NCBI RefSeq assembly: GCF_002549795.1 | Contig: NZ_CP021435.1 | Location: 1,302,001 to 1,366,000, forward strand | Length of the DNA stretch: 64,000 nucleotides | Reading direction: 5' to 3' | DNA from: Halomonas beimenensis | GTDB taxonomy: Bacteria > Pseudomonadota > Gammaproteobacteria > Pseudomonadales > Halomonadaceae | Shown: in pieces, positions 39,002 through 47,471 of the stretch | How positions within the stretch are numbered: position 1 is the stretch's first letter | How the letters are laid out: each line of letters begins with the position of its first letter | Notes under the pieces: generated by a model | What the model saw: only the letters and a program-made list of their open reading frames with translations | The model's database searches: none | What the model was told of the DNA's origin: nothing | Translations under genes and position numbers: made by a program

Positions 39002-39342
39002 CAGGACATCTCCTCGATCTCCATCGATCGGATTCTGAGCTCGTCGCCGCCGCTCGGCGGGTCCAGGTCCACCGAGCCGCACTCGCAGGCGGCCAGCAGG
39101 TCGAACATCGTCACCTCTCGTCCGCACCGACGGCAGCGGCTGCGGCCGGGGCAGGCGAGGATCTCGAGCTCGGAGCCCTCCAGTGGCGTGGCGCGAGTCG
39201 CGACCTCGTAGCAGAAGCGCAGGGCCTCGGGCATCACGCAGGTGAGCGTGCCCACCTCCAGCGTCACGCGCCGCACCCGGGCCTCGCCGGCGCGCTCGGC
39301 GCAGACCTCGACGATGCGTCGGGCGACGGTCAACTCATGCAT
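39001..39342 (-). CDS. hypA: Hydrogenase maturation nickel metallochaperone
   Basis: The 113-residue protein begins MHELTVARRIVE, in which the amino-terminus and His2 bind nickel, and has a zinc site made of two Cys pairs (CRRC and CECG). It hands nickel to the hydrogenase precursor together with HypB. The sequence between the zinc pairs (EVTMFDLLAA) is of normal length. Its position between hypE and hypB supports the call. Confidence 0.93.
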   Translation of the reverse strand: MHELTVARRIVEVCAERAGEARVRRVTLEVGTLTCVMPEALRFCYEVATRATPLEGSELEILACPGRSRCRRCGREVTMFDLLAACECGSVDLDPPSGGDELRIRSMEIEEMS

Positions 39343-39369
39343 CCTCGCGCTCCCGAAACGTCGCGCCGA

Positions 39370-40449
39370 TCAGCAGATGCGGGGCAACTGCTCGCCGACC
39401 AGCATGTCGACGATACGCCCTCCGCCGAAGCCGGTGTGCAGGATGACGCGGCCCGCCGGGGCCGAGTCGATCTCGCCGATCAGGGCGGCATCCCGCCCCG
39501 CCGGATGCGCCCGCATCGCCGCCAGGGCGGCCTCGGCCCGGTCCGGCGGCACGACCGCCGCCAGGAGGCCCTCGTTGGCGTAATAGAGCGGGTCGAGCCC
39601 CAGGATCTCCGAGACTCCCTTGACGGTCTCGCGCACGGGCAGGGCCGCCTCGTCGAGGTGAACGCCGATCCCCGCCGCCCGGGCGAACTCGTTGAGCACC
39701 GTCGCCAGCCCGCCGCGGGTGGCGTCGCGCAGGCAATGGACGTCGGGGCAGGCTTCCCGCAGGGCATCGATCAGGCCGTTCAGCGGCCGGGTGTCGCTCG
39801 TGACGGGCACCTCCAGGGCGAGGTCGTCGCGGGCGGCGAGGATCGCCACGCCGTGGTCGCCGATACAACCGTTGACCAGCACCCGGTCGCCGGGGCGCGC
39901 CCGGGTGGCGGCGATCTGGACCCCGGCGGGAATCACGCCCACCCCGCTGGTGGTGAGGAACAGCTTGTCCGCCCCGCCGCGTGGCACCACCTTGGTGTCG
40001 CCGGTGACGATGGCGACGCCGGCGGCGGCGGCGGCCCGCTGCATGGACGCGGCGATGCGGCGCAGGTCGGCGACGGGAAAGCCCTCCTCGAGGATCACCG
40101 CGCATGACAGGAAACGCGGGCGCGCGCCCGACACCGCCAGGTCGTTGACGGTGCCGTTCACCGCCAGCTCGCCGATGTCGCCGCCGGGGAAGAACAGCGG
40201 ATCGACCACGTAGGAATCCGTGGTGAAGGCCAGGCGATCGCCGTCGCGGGCGAGGTCGGCCAGCGCGAAGCGGGCCTGGTCCTCCAGCGGGGCCAGGGCC
40301 GGATTGTCGAAGGCCGCGACGAAGACGTCGTCGACCAGGTCGCGCATCGCCTTGCCCCCGCTGCCGTGGGCGAGGGTCACGGTACCGTCGCGGACCCGGC
40401 CGCTGCGCCGGCCGATCGGCGAGAGGGGCGTCGAGGCGGCGTCGTTCAT
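39370..40449 (-). CDS. hypE: Hydrogenase maturation protein, carbamoyl dehydratase
   Basis: HypE dehydrates the carbamoyl group placed on its C-terminal cysteine to a thiocyanate, the source of the cyanide ligands of the [NiFe] site. The 359-residue PurM-like ATPase has LAHGSGGKAM, TDSYVVDPLFFPGGDIG, VTGDTKVV and ends LPRIC, the invariant PRIC tail. ATG 40449 overlaps the hypD stop by four bases. The gene ends 27 bp before hypA. Confidence 0.95.
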   Translation of the reverse strand: MNDAASTPLSPIGRRSGRVRDGTVTLAHGSGGKAMRDLVDDVFVAAFDNPALAPLEDQARFALADLARDGDRLAFTTDSYVVDPLFFPGGDIGELAVNGTVNDLAVSGARPRFLSCAVILEEGFPVADLRRIAASMQRAAAAAGVAIVTGDTKVVPRGGADKLFLTTSGVGVIPAGVQIAATRARPGDRVLVNGCIGDHGVAILAARDDLALEVPVTSDTRPLNGLIDALREACPDVHCLRDATRGGLATVLNEFARAAGIGVHLDEAALPVRETVKGVSEILGLDPLYYANEGLLAAVVPPDRAEAALAAMRAHPAGRDAALIGEIDSAPAGRVILHTGFGGGRIVDMLVGEQLPRIC

Positions 40450-41651
40450 GTCGGCTTCTCCTGGCTCGTGGCGGGATGGTCGGCGGCGTCGCGGGAGGCG
40501 AGGCCGTCGACGGCCTCGGTGCGATCCCGGCGCGGAGGGCCGGCCGGGTCGCCGTATCGGTAGACGGCGGCGCAGGCCCCCTCCGAGGACACCATCAGCG
40601 AGCCCAGGGGGGTCTCCGGCGTGCAGGCCGTGCCGAACACCTTGCACTGACGGGGCTTGATCGCGCCCTTGAGCACCTCGCCGCACTGGCAGGCCTTGGG
40701 ATCGGCGATGCGGAGGTTGGGCAGGGAGTACCGGCGTTCGGCATCGAAGCGGGCATAGGCCTCGTTCAGGCGCACCCCGGAGTGATCGATGGAGCCCAGG
40801 CCGCGCCATTCGAAGAACTCGCGCAGCCGGAAGACCCGCTGCACCGCGCGCAGTGCCGCCGCGTTGCCGGCCTCGGGCACCACGCGCCGGTACTGGTTCT
40901 CCACCTCGCAGCGTCCCTCGTCGAGCTGGACCATGACCATCCAGATGGCCTGCAGGATGTCCAGCGGCTCGAAGCCAGAGATCACCAGCGGCTTGCGGTA
41001 GTGCCGGGCGATGAAGGCATAGGGGGCATCGCCGATGACCATGCTGACGTGGCCGGGGCCCAGGAAGCCGTCGAGGGTGAGTTCCGGGGAGTCGAGGATG
41101 GCCTTGATGGTGGGGATGATGGTGATGTGGTTGCAGAACACCGAGAAGTTGTCGATCCCCTCGGCCTCGGCGCGCAGCACCGTCAGGGCGGTGGAGGGCA
41201 TGGTGGTCTCGAAGCCCAGGGCGAAGAACACCACCTCCCGGTCAGGCTGGTCCCGGGCCAGGGCGAGGGCGTCCATGGGCGAGTAGACCAGGCGCACCTC
41301 GGCGCCCTCGGCCCTGGCCTGCATCAGGCTCTTGCGCGATCCCGGCACGCGCATGGCGTCACCGTAGGTGGTGAAGAGGATGTTGGGATGTTCGGCGAGC
41401 GCCACGCAGTCATCGACCCGGCCCATGGGCAGCACGCAGACCGGGCAGCCGGGACCGTGCACCAGCTCGATGGCCTCGGGCAGCAGCTGTTCGAGGCCGT
41501 ACTTGAAGATGGTGTGGGTGTGGCCGCCGCACACCTCCATCAGCTGCAGCGGGCGCCGGCGACAGATCGGGTTGCGGGCCGCCAGGGCGTCGATGCGCCT
41601 GGCCAGGGCGCGGGCCTTGCCAGGATCGCGGAATTCGTCGACGAACTTCAT
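40446..41651 (-). CDS. hypD: Hydrogenase maturation protein, Fe(CN)2CO scaffold
   Basis: HypD is the iron-sulfur scaffold on which, with HypC, the Fe(CN)2CO group is built. The 401-residue protein has MEVCGGHTHTIFKYGL, LVHGPGCPVCVLPMGRID-like GCPVC, FFALGFETTMPSTA, GPGHVSMVIG and the C-terminal cluster cysteines in CQCGEVLKG, CKVFGTACTPE and SSEGACAA. About 30 extra polar residues follow the usual end. It lies 19 bp downstream of the SIS gene and overlaps hypE. Confidence 0.95.
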   Translation of the reverse strand: MKFVDEFRDPGKARALARRIDALAARNPICRRRPLQLMEVCGGHTHTIFKYGLEQLLPEAIELVHGPGCPVCVLPMGRVDDCVALAEHPNILFTTYGDAMRVPGSRKSLMQARAEGAEVRLVYSPMDALALARDQPDREVVFFALGFETTMPSTALTVLRAEAEGIDNFSVFCNHITIIPTIKAILDSPELTLDGFLGPGHVSMVIGDAPYAFIARHYRKPLVISGFEPLDILQAIWMVMVQLDEGRCEVENQYRRVVPEAGNAAALRAVQRVFRLREFFEWRGLGSIDHSGVRLNEAYARFDAERRYSLPNLRIADPKACQCGEVLKGAIKPRQCKVFGTACTPETPLGSLMVSSEGACAAVYRYGDPAGPPRRDRTEAVDGLASRDAADHPATSQEKPT

Positions 41652-41670
41652 GAGCGCCTCCCTGGCCGGC

Positions 41671-42357
41671 TCATGGGCCTGCCTCCAGGCCGCCGCGGCG
41701 GTCGGCCAGCAGGGTATGCACCAGGTCCCAGAGGATGTGATAGGTCGCGACGTGTACCTCCTGGACACGGTGGATGCTGTCCGTGGCGACCACCAGGCAG
41801 TGGTCGAGGTCGTCGCTGCGTGCCATCTCGCCGCCGTCGCCACCGGCCAGCCCCAGGGTCATCAGGCCCAGCTTCCGCGCCTGGGCGAAGGCGCGCATCA
41901 GGTTGCGCGAGTTGCCGCTGGTGGAGAAGCCCACCAGGCCGTCCTCGGGGCGGGCCAGGGCGAGCAGCTGGCGCACGAAGACGTGGTCGAAGCCGACGTC
42001 ATTGCCCACGGCGGTCAGCATGGCGTCGTTGCCGGCCAGGGGGATGGCGGCCAGCGCCGCCCGGCCGGCCGTGACAGGGTGAAGGAACTCCACGGCGAAG
42101 TGGGCGGCATCACAGCTCGAGCCGCCGTTGCCCATGGTCAGCATTCGCCCGCCCCGTCGGTAGACCCCGGCGATGGCGCGGGCGGCGTCGACCACCGCCT
42201 GGCCCCGGGAGGCGAAGAACTCGCGCTTGACCTGGACGCCATGGTCGGCCTTCTCCCGCACCGATGCCAGCAGGGCGTCCTGAACCCCCGCATCATCCTG
42301 GAGCTCCCCGTGCAGGAAGGGGTAGAGGTCCCGCAGGGGATCGACGTCATCGGCCAT
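41671..42357 (-). CDS. SIS-domain protein, GmhA-like, within the hyp operon
   Basis: The 228-residue protein is a single SIS (sugar isomerase) domain of the phosphoheptose-isomerase type: MGNGGSSCDAAHFAVEFL, LAGNDAMLTAVGNDVGFDHVFVRQ, FSTSGNSRNLMRAF and the C-terminal HILWDLVH. GmhA makes D-glycero-D-manno-heptose 7-phosphate for lipopolysaccharide. Here the gene is fully embedded between hypC (11-bp overlap) and hypD, so it is cotranscribed with hydrogenase maturation genes. Whether it acts on a heptose or serves maturation is unknown. Confidence 0.8.
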   Translation of the reverse strand: MADDVDPLRDLYPFLHGELQDDAGVQDALLASVREKADHGVQVKREFFASRGQAVVDAARAIAGVYRRGGRMLTMGNGGSSCDAAHFAVEFLHPVTAGRAALAAIPLAGNDAMLTAVGNDVGFDHVFVRQLLALARPEDGLVGFSTSGNSRNLMRAFAQARKLGLMTLGLAGGDGGEMARSDDLDHCLVVATDSIHRVQEVHVATYHILWDLVHTLLADRRGGLEAGP

Positions 42358-42646
42358 GCTCGCCTCCTCGTCTCGCGGACGCCTGCGGCTGGCGCAGTTC
42401 CTCGTCCATCTCCCCCAGTTCCCGGAGCAGTTCGAGGGTCCTGGCGGCCTCCTCGGCGTCGATGCGGCTCATGGCGAAACCGACATGCACCAGCACCCAG
42501 TCGCCGACACAGTCGGCGTGACGCCCGTCCTCCTCGACCACGCAGGCGATGTTGATCGCGCGGCGGATGCCGGCGATCTCGACCAGGGCGGTGTCGGTCT
42601 CGTCGTCGACGATCGACACGATACGACCCGGGATGCCTAGGCACAT
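42347..42646 (-). CDS. hypC: Hydrogenase maturation chaperone HypC
   Basis: The 99-residue protein starts MCLGIPGRI, whose Cys2 binds the iron group, and has the small beta-barrel with GDWVLVHVGFAMSRID. It shuttles the Fe(CN)2CO group from HypD to the hydrogenase large subunit. The charged tail after residue 80 is a little longer than usual. It overlaps hypF by 10 bp and the SIS gene by 11 bp. Confidence 0.95.
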   Translation of the reverse strand: MCLGIPGRIVSIVDDETDTALVEIAGIRRAINIACVVEEDGRHADCVGDWVLVHVGFAMSRIDAEEAARTLELLRELGEMDEELRQPQASARRGGEHGR

Positions 42647-45042
42647 GGGCTCGGCTCCTTCGTCTCGGCGATCGTCAGGGCGGCGGCGACGGCCGCCTGT
42701 CCCAGGCTCAGCCCCCCGTCGTTGGCGGGGACCCGGGCATGGCGAAGCACCTTCCAGCCTGCCGCCTCGAGCCGAGGCACCAGCGCTTCAGCGAGGACCG
42801 CGTTCTGGAAGACGCCACCCGAGAGGGCGATGCGTCCTCCCCAGCGATCGCCGTGATGGTTCGCCAGGTGCTCGACCATCGCCGCCAGGCCCTCGGCCAG
42901 GCCGGTATGGAACCGGGCCGCCATGATGCCGGTGGTCTCGCCGCGTGCCAGATCGGCGAGCAGCGCCTGCCACATCGGGCCAGGCTCCAGGCGCGGCAGC
43001 CCCTCGTCCTGCACGATGGCGAAGGGATAGCCGGCTTCGGCGAGGGCGCCCTCCTCGACGGCGGCTTCCAGCTCGCTGGCCGCCTGGCCCTCGTAGCTCA
43101 CCGTCAGGCGCAGGCCGAGCAGGGCCGCCACGGCATCGAAGAGCCGTCCCGCGGCACTGCTCAGCGGGCTGTTGAGCCCCGTCGCGATCATCCGCTCCAG
43201 GGTGGCCAGGGGCCGGGCCTCCAGCGCCTGGAAGAAGGCCAGTCGCCGGTGTCGGGCGGCCAGGCCGGGCCAGTCGCCCAGCCGGCACAGGTGGGCGTGG
43301 GCCAGGCGCCAGGGCTGGCGAATGGCCTGGGTGCCGCCGGGCATGGCGACCGGCATCAGGCTGGCCAGGCGACGGTAGCCCCGATAGTCGGCCAGCAGGA
43401 ACTCGCCGCCCCACAGGGTCCCGTCGTCGCCGTAGCCGGTGCCGTCCAGGGCGATGCCCAGGGCCGGCGGCGTGTCGCGATCGAGCCCGTTGTCGGCGAG
43501 GCAGGCGGCGACATGGGCGTGGTGATGCTGGACCTCCACCAGCGCCAGGTCGTGGGCGGCGGCCCAGTCGCGTCCCGCGCGGCTGGGGCGATAGTCGGGA
43601 TGTGCATCGATCGCGAGACGCTCGGGGCGGTGGGCGAAGAGCCGCAGGTAGCGGCGCAGCGTCTGCTGCCGGGCGGCCTCGCCCTCCGGGGTGTCCAGCC
43701 GGCCCAGGTGTTGGGAGAGGATGGCCTGGCCGTCCTTCAACAGGCAGAAGGTGTTCTTGAGCTCGCCCCCCAGGGCCAGGAGCGGCGGGGACGCGGCGAA
43801 GCCGGCGGGTAGCGGCAGCGGGGCCGGGGCGAAGCCCCGGGCGCGGCGCAGCAGGGCGGGCGCCCCGGCCACCGTGCGTACCAGGGAGTCGTCCAGGCGG
43901 TCGACGATCTCCCGGTCATGGAGCAGCAGCGCCTCGGCGATCGGGACCTCGCCCCCGACGAGGCCGGCCCGTGCCGCCTGGTTGGCGATGCATGGCGGCT
44001 CGCCGGCGCGATTGCCGCTGGTCAGCACGATGGGAGCGTCCAGGTCGGCCAGCAGCAGGTGATGCAGGGGGGAGTAGGGCAGCATGAAACCGTAATGGCG
44101 CTGCCTCGGCGCCACGCCCTCGGCGAGACGTTCGCCACCCCCGGCGGCGAGCAGCACGATGGGGGCCGCCGGGCTCTCCAGCAGCGCCTGCTCCCGGGGC
44201 GTGACCCGGCAGTAGCGGCGGATCATGTCGAGGTCGCGTGCCATCAGCGCGAGCGGCTTGTCGGGGCGGCACTTGCGCCGGCGAAGCCGGTCGACGGCCT
44301 CGGCGTCGGTGGCGTCACAGGCCAGATGGAAGCCTCCCACCCCCTTGATGGCCAGGATCTGGCCGGCCCGCAACCGGCGCCGGGCGGCGGTCAGCGGCTT
44401 CTCGCCGGGATCGAGCGAAGCCCCGGTGGGGCCCTCCAGCCATAGGCGGGGGCCGCACTCGGGGCAGGCATTGGGCTGGGCATGGAAGCGCCGGTTCGCC
44501 GGGTCCCGGTACTCCGCCCGGCAGCGTGCGCAGAGCGGAAAGGCGGCCATGCTGGTGTTGGCGCGGTCGTAGGGAATGGCGCGGACGATCGACATCCGCG
44601 GCCCGCAGTGGGTGCAGTTGGTGAAGGCGTAGCGATGGCGTCGATCCCCGGGATCGAACAGCTCGGCACGGCAGTCGGCGCAGGTGGCGGCGTCGGCCAC
44701 GATGCCGGTGTGCACGTCCCCGCCTCGGCTGTCGACGATGGCGAATCCCGCGCTCGGCGGCGCCCCGTCCAGGGGCTCGATCTCCAGTGTCTCGATGCGG
44801 GCCAGGGGAGGCGATTCCTCGCGCAGACGCCGGCAGAAGCGGTGACGGGACGACGCCTCGCCCCAGGCGTGGATCCACACCCCCTGGGCGTCGTTGCCGA
44901 CCTCGCCGACGAGCCCGCAGTCGCGCGCCAGGCGCCATACGGTGGGGCGGAACCCGACGCCCTGCACCAGGCCGCGCACGCGGATCGCCATGCCGCACGC
45001 CGCCGGCGCTTGCCGTCCTGTTTCCGTCACCGTCGTGGCCAT
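42637..45042 (-). CDS. hypF: Hydrogenase maturation carbamoyltransferase
   Basis: HypF makes carbamoyl-adenylate from carbamoyl phosphate and passes the carbamoyl group to HypE. The 801-residue protein has the acylphosphatase domain (RGLVQGVGFRPTVWRLA), two zinc fingers (CADC...CTHC and CARC...CPEC), a YrdC-like domain at about 205-390, and the Kae1-like domain with HHHAHVAACLADNG and GGVFQNAVLAE. It is the first gene of the operon. I saw no clear sigma-54 or FNR site in the 226-bp gap upstream. Confidence 0.94.
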   Translation of the reverse strand: MATTVTETGRQAPAACGMAIRVRGLVQGVGFRPTVWRLARDCGLVGEVGNDAQGVWIHAWGEASSRHRFCRRLREESPPLARIETLEIEPLDGAPPSAGFAIVDSRGGDVHTGIVADAATCADCRAELFDPGDRRHRYAFTNCTHCGPRMSIVRAIPYDRANTSMAAFPLCARCRAEYRDPANRRFHAQPNACPECGPRLWLEGPTGASLDPGEKPLTAARRRLRAGQILAIKGVGGFHLACDATDAEAVDRLRRRKCRPDKPLALMARDLDMIRRYCRVTPREQALLESPAAPIVLLAAGGGERLAEGVAPRQRHYGFMLPYSPLHHLLLADLDAPIVLTSGNRAGEPPCIANQAARAGLVGGEVPIAEALLLHDREIVDRLDDSLVRTVAGAPALLRRARGFAPAPLPLPAGFAASPPLLALGGELKNTFCLLKDGQAILSQHLGRLDTPEGEAARQQTLRRYLRLFAHRPERLAIDAHPDYRPSRAGRDWAAAHDLALVEVQHHHAHVAACLADNGLDRDTPPALGIALDGTGYGDDGTLWGGEFLLADYRGYRRLASLMPVAMPGGTQAIRQPWRLAHAHLCRLGDWPGLAARHRRLAFFQALEARPLATLERMIATGLNSPLSSAAGRLFDAVAALLGLRLTVSYEGQAASELEAAVEEGALAEAGYPFAIVQDEGLPRLEPGPMWQALLADLARGETTGIMAARFHTGLAEGLAAMVEHLANHHGDRWGGRIALSGGVFQNAVLAEALVPRLEAAGWKVLRHARVPANDGGLSLGQAAVAAALTIAETKEPSPCA

Positions 45043-45211
45043 GGCCCTCGCTCTGTGTCGACGACGCTTCGGCAGGATGCGATCTCGCTGGCCGATCGGG
45101 GCATCGCCGCGTTTCCTGTCGTCGAGACGTCATGGTCGTCCCTCAGAGCGTAGCCCAGCAACGGGCCAGGGTGCCCGACTGTCTTGCCCCTATGCCGGGT
45201 CACGGACGACG

Positions 45212-45237
45212 CGGGCCCGCCGAGATGGGCGGGCCCG
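45212..45237 (-). terminator. Terminator of aroF
   Basis: A perfect 10-bp GC stem (45212-45221 and 45228-45237) with a 6-nt loop lies 31 bp beyond the aroF stop on the minus strand. No T-run follows in that direction. Its place between aroF and the hypF start suggests that the hyp operon is transcribed separately. Confidence 0.65.
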
Positions 45238-45268
45238 TGTCATGCGAGGAGCGAAGGGGAGAGGGCGG

Positions 45269-46348
45269 TTAGGCGGCCTCGCGGCGCTTGGCGAGCACGG
45301 GCGCCAGCTTCTCGTTCATGGACTTGAAGGACTGCTCGGTGGTGTCCCAATCGATGCAGGCGTCGGTGATGGAGACGCCGTAGACCAGCTGGCTGTGGTC
45401 CTCGGGCACCTTCTGGTTGCCCCAGCCGATGTTGGACTCGACCATCAGGCCGATGATGGAGCGGTTGCCCTCCAGGATCTGGTTGGTGACGTTCTCCAGC
45501 ACCAGCGGCTGCAGCCCCGGATCCTTGTTGGAGTTGGCATGGGAGCAGTCGATCATGATGTTGGGGGTCACGCCGGCCTTGTTCAGCTCCTGTTCGGCGA
45601 GCGCCACGCTGACGCTGTCATAGTTGGGCTTGCCGTTGCCGCCGCGCAGCACCACATGGCCGTAGGCGTTGCCGCGGGTGCGGATGATCGCCACCTTGCC
45701 GGCCTGGTCGATGCCGAGGAAGTTGTGCGGATGCGCCACCGACTGCAGCGCATTGACGGCCACGTCGAGGCTGCCGTCGGTGCCGTTCTTGAAGCCGACG
45801 GGGCAGGAGAGGCCGGAAGCCATCTCGCGGTGGGTCTGGGACTCGGTGGTCCGGGCGCCGATCGCGGACCAGCTGATGCAGTCCTGGAGGTACTGGGGTG
45901 AGATCGGGTCCAGGGCCTCGGTGGCCAGGGGGAGCCCCAGCTCGGCCAGCTCCACCAGCAGCTTGCGGGCGATATGCAGGCCCTCCTCGATCTCGAAGGA
46001 GCCGTTGAGATGGGGGTCGTTGATCAGGCCCTTCCAGCCCACGGTGGTCCGCGGCTTCTCGAAATAGACGCGCATCACGACGTACAGGCTATCCTTGACC
46101 TCATCGGCGAGCCGGCGCAGGCGGCGGGCATAGTCCAGGGCCGCGTCCACGTCGTGGATCGAGCAGGGCCCCACCACCATCAGCAGCCGGGGGTCGCGGC
46201 CGTCGAGGATGTTCTGGATGGTGTCGCGTCCCTCGATCACCGTGCGCTCGGCTTCCTCGGAGAGGGGAATCTCCCCCTTGAGATCGGCCGGGGTGATGAG
46301 GACGTCCTCGGCGAGGACGTTGAGGTTGTTGACCTGTTGCTCGGACAT
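45269..46348 (-). CDS. aroF: DAHP synthase, tyrosine-sensitive type
   Basis: This enzyme condenses phosphoenolpyruvate and erythrose 4-phosphate, the first step of the shikimate pathway. The 359-residue class I protein has VVGPCSIHD, YFEKPRTTVGWKGL, ARTTESQTHREMASGL, NGTDGS and DCSHANSNKD. In the segment that sets feedback specificity it reads ALDPISPQYLQD, closer to E. coli AroF (Tyr) than to AroG or AroH. The type assignment is by this pattern only. It is divergent from algU and has its own promoter candidate and terminator. Confidence 0.9.
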   Translation of the reverse strand: MSEQQVNNLNVLAEDVLITPADLKGEIPLSEEAERTVIEGRDTIQNILDGRDPRLLMVVGPCSIHDVDAALDYARRLRRLADEVKDSLYVVMRVYFEKPRTTVGWKGLINDPHLNGSFEIEEGLHIARKLLVELAELGLPLATEALDPISPQYLQDCISWSAIGARTTESQTHREMASGLSCPVGFKNGTDGSLDVAVNALQSVAHPHNFLGIDQAGKVAIIRTRGNAYGHVVLRGGNGKPNYDSVSVALAEQELNKAGVTPNIMIDCSHANSNKDPGLQPLVLENVTNQILEGNRSIIGLMVESNIGWGNQKVPEDHSQLVYGVSITDACIDWDTTEQSFKSMNEKLAPVLAKRREAA

Positions 46349-46401
46349 TGTGCTTCGTTACCTATCGGAGTCGTGTCAGCGCTGAATCGTCTAAGACACC
46401 T

Positions 46402-46430
46402 ACTATCGCGCGCGCGCCTGGCAAATTCAA
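46402..46430 (-). promoter_or_regulatory. Candidate aroF promoter
   Basis: On the minus strand TTGAAT (46430-46425) and GATAGT (46407-46402) are separated by 17 bp. Each box matches the consensus at four positions. The spacer is mostly alternating CG. The implied leader is about 50 nt. No TyrR box was recognised. Confidence 0.5.
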
Positions 46431-46440
46431 TCGATCCGGG

Positions 46441-46565
46441 GAACCGTGGACGGCCCGACCTGTCACAGCGCCGGTGCCGCACGGCACCGTGTCGGTCCGA
46501 TCGCCGGGACGGCGGCTTGATGGATGCCGGAGAAACGGGAACACTTGGGCTCCCGCCACATCGGC
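46441..46565 (+). promoter_or_regulatory. Two weak sigma-E-type promoter candidates upstream of algU
   Basis: AlgU/RpoE factors usually transcribe their own gene. GAACCG-N16-TCACA (46441-46467) and GAACAC-N16-TCGGC (46539-46565) resemble the GAACTT/TCTGA or TCAAA pattern with correct spacing, but each has mismatches. The 324-bp aroF-algU gap otherwise holds only the aroF promoter candidate; I see no gene in it. Confidence 0.3.
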
Positions 46566-46672
46566 ACACGCACATCCCAGGGTCTAGGTTGATACATATG
46601 GAAGCGACACCAGTCTCATCGCGACGTTCCACGGCGGCGTCGCCACCAGCTCCCGCCATGGGGAGGCGTTGA

Positions 46673-47278
46673 ATGGGCACCCGGGAGACCGACCAGCAAC
46701 TCGTCGAACGCGCCCAGAAGGGCGATACCCGAGCCTTCGATCTGCTGGTCAAGAAGTACCAGCACAAGATCATCGGCCTGATCGGGCGCTACGTGCACGA
46801 CCAGGCCGAGGTCCAGGACGTGGCCCAGGAGGCCTTCATCAAGGCCTATCGGGCCCTGGGCAAGTTCCGGGCCGAGAGCGCCTTCTATACCTGGATGTAT
46901 CGCATCGCCATCAATACCGCCAAGAACCACCTGGTGTCCAAGGGGCGGCGTCCGCCGGGCAGCGATCTGGACATCGTCGATGCCGAGGTGGTCGATCACA
47001 GCGGCCGGCTCGCCGACATCGAGACCCCCGAGGCGGCCATCGCCAGGGACCAGCTGCAGGCGGCCGTCTTCGAGGCCATCGAGGCCCTGCCCGACGACCT
47101 GCGTACGGCGATCACACTGCGCGAACTCGATGGGCTCTCCTACGAGGACATCGCCAACATCATGGACTGCCCGGTGGGCACGGTGCGCTCGCGCATCTTC
47201 CGGGCACGCGAGGCCGTGGATCAGCACATCCGGCCCCTGGTCACGACCTCCCGCAACCAGGAAGCGGTCACCGAATGA
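46673..47278 (+). CDS. algU: Extracytoplasmic-function sigma factor AlgU/RpoE
   Basis: The 201-residue protein is the envelope-stress sigma factor. Region 2 reads TRAFDLLVKKYQHKIIGLIGRYV...DVAQEAFIKAYRAL and SAFYTWMYRIAINTAKN; region 4 reads ALPDDLRTAITLRELDGLSYEDIANIMDCPVGTVRSRIFRARE. Both are almost identical in pattern to P. aeruginosa AlgU and E. coli RpoE. ATG 46673 follows GGGGAGGCG. It is followed by the genes that restrain it (mucA, mucB) and by mucC and mucD. Confidence 0.96.
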   Translation: MGTRETDQQLVERAQKGDTRAFDLLVKKYQHKIIGLIGRYVHDQAEVQDVAQEAFIKAYRALGKFRAESAFYTWMYRIAINTAKNHLVSKGRRPPGSDLDIVDAEVVDHSGRLADIETPEAAIARDQLQAAVFEAIEALPDDLRTAITLRELDGLSYEDIANIMDCPVGTVRSRIFRAREAVDQHIRPLVTTSRNQEAVTE

Positions 47279-47430
47279 GGCGAATTTCCACCGTTTTTGT
47301 CGATTGGCTGAACTGTCCGCCGCTTGTGACGTCATATGCGGTGACCGGCCCGTGCGTCACGGGTCATGGGCCTCTCGACATGGCCGACGACACGGGCTTT
47401 CGGGTCGGGTTTCCAGGCTTCCAACAGGAT

Positions 47431-47450
47431 GCAAGGCGGCGGCGCCTTGC
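47431..47450 (+). promoter_or_regulatory. Perfect hairpin just upstream of mucA
   Basis: GCAAGGCG-GCGG-CGCCTTGC forms an 8-bp stem with a 4-nt loop, 21 bp before the mucA ATG in the 193-bp algU-mucA gap. It could slow or limit translation of the anti-sigma factor relative to the sigma factor. It has no T-run, so it is unlikely to be a terminator. Confidence 0.5.
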
Positions 47451-47471
47451 CCATTGTGAGGGTGATAAGAA

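Noticed and set aside
45043-45211. Possible sigma-54 or FNR site upstream of hypF
   Set aside because: No TGGCAC-N5-TTGC or TTGAT-N4-ATCAA pattern was found on the minus strand of this gap.
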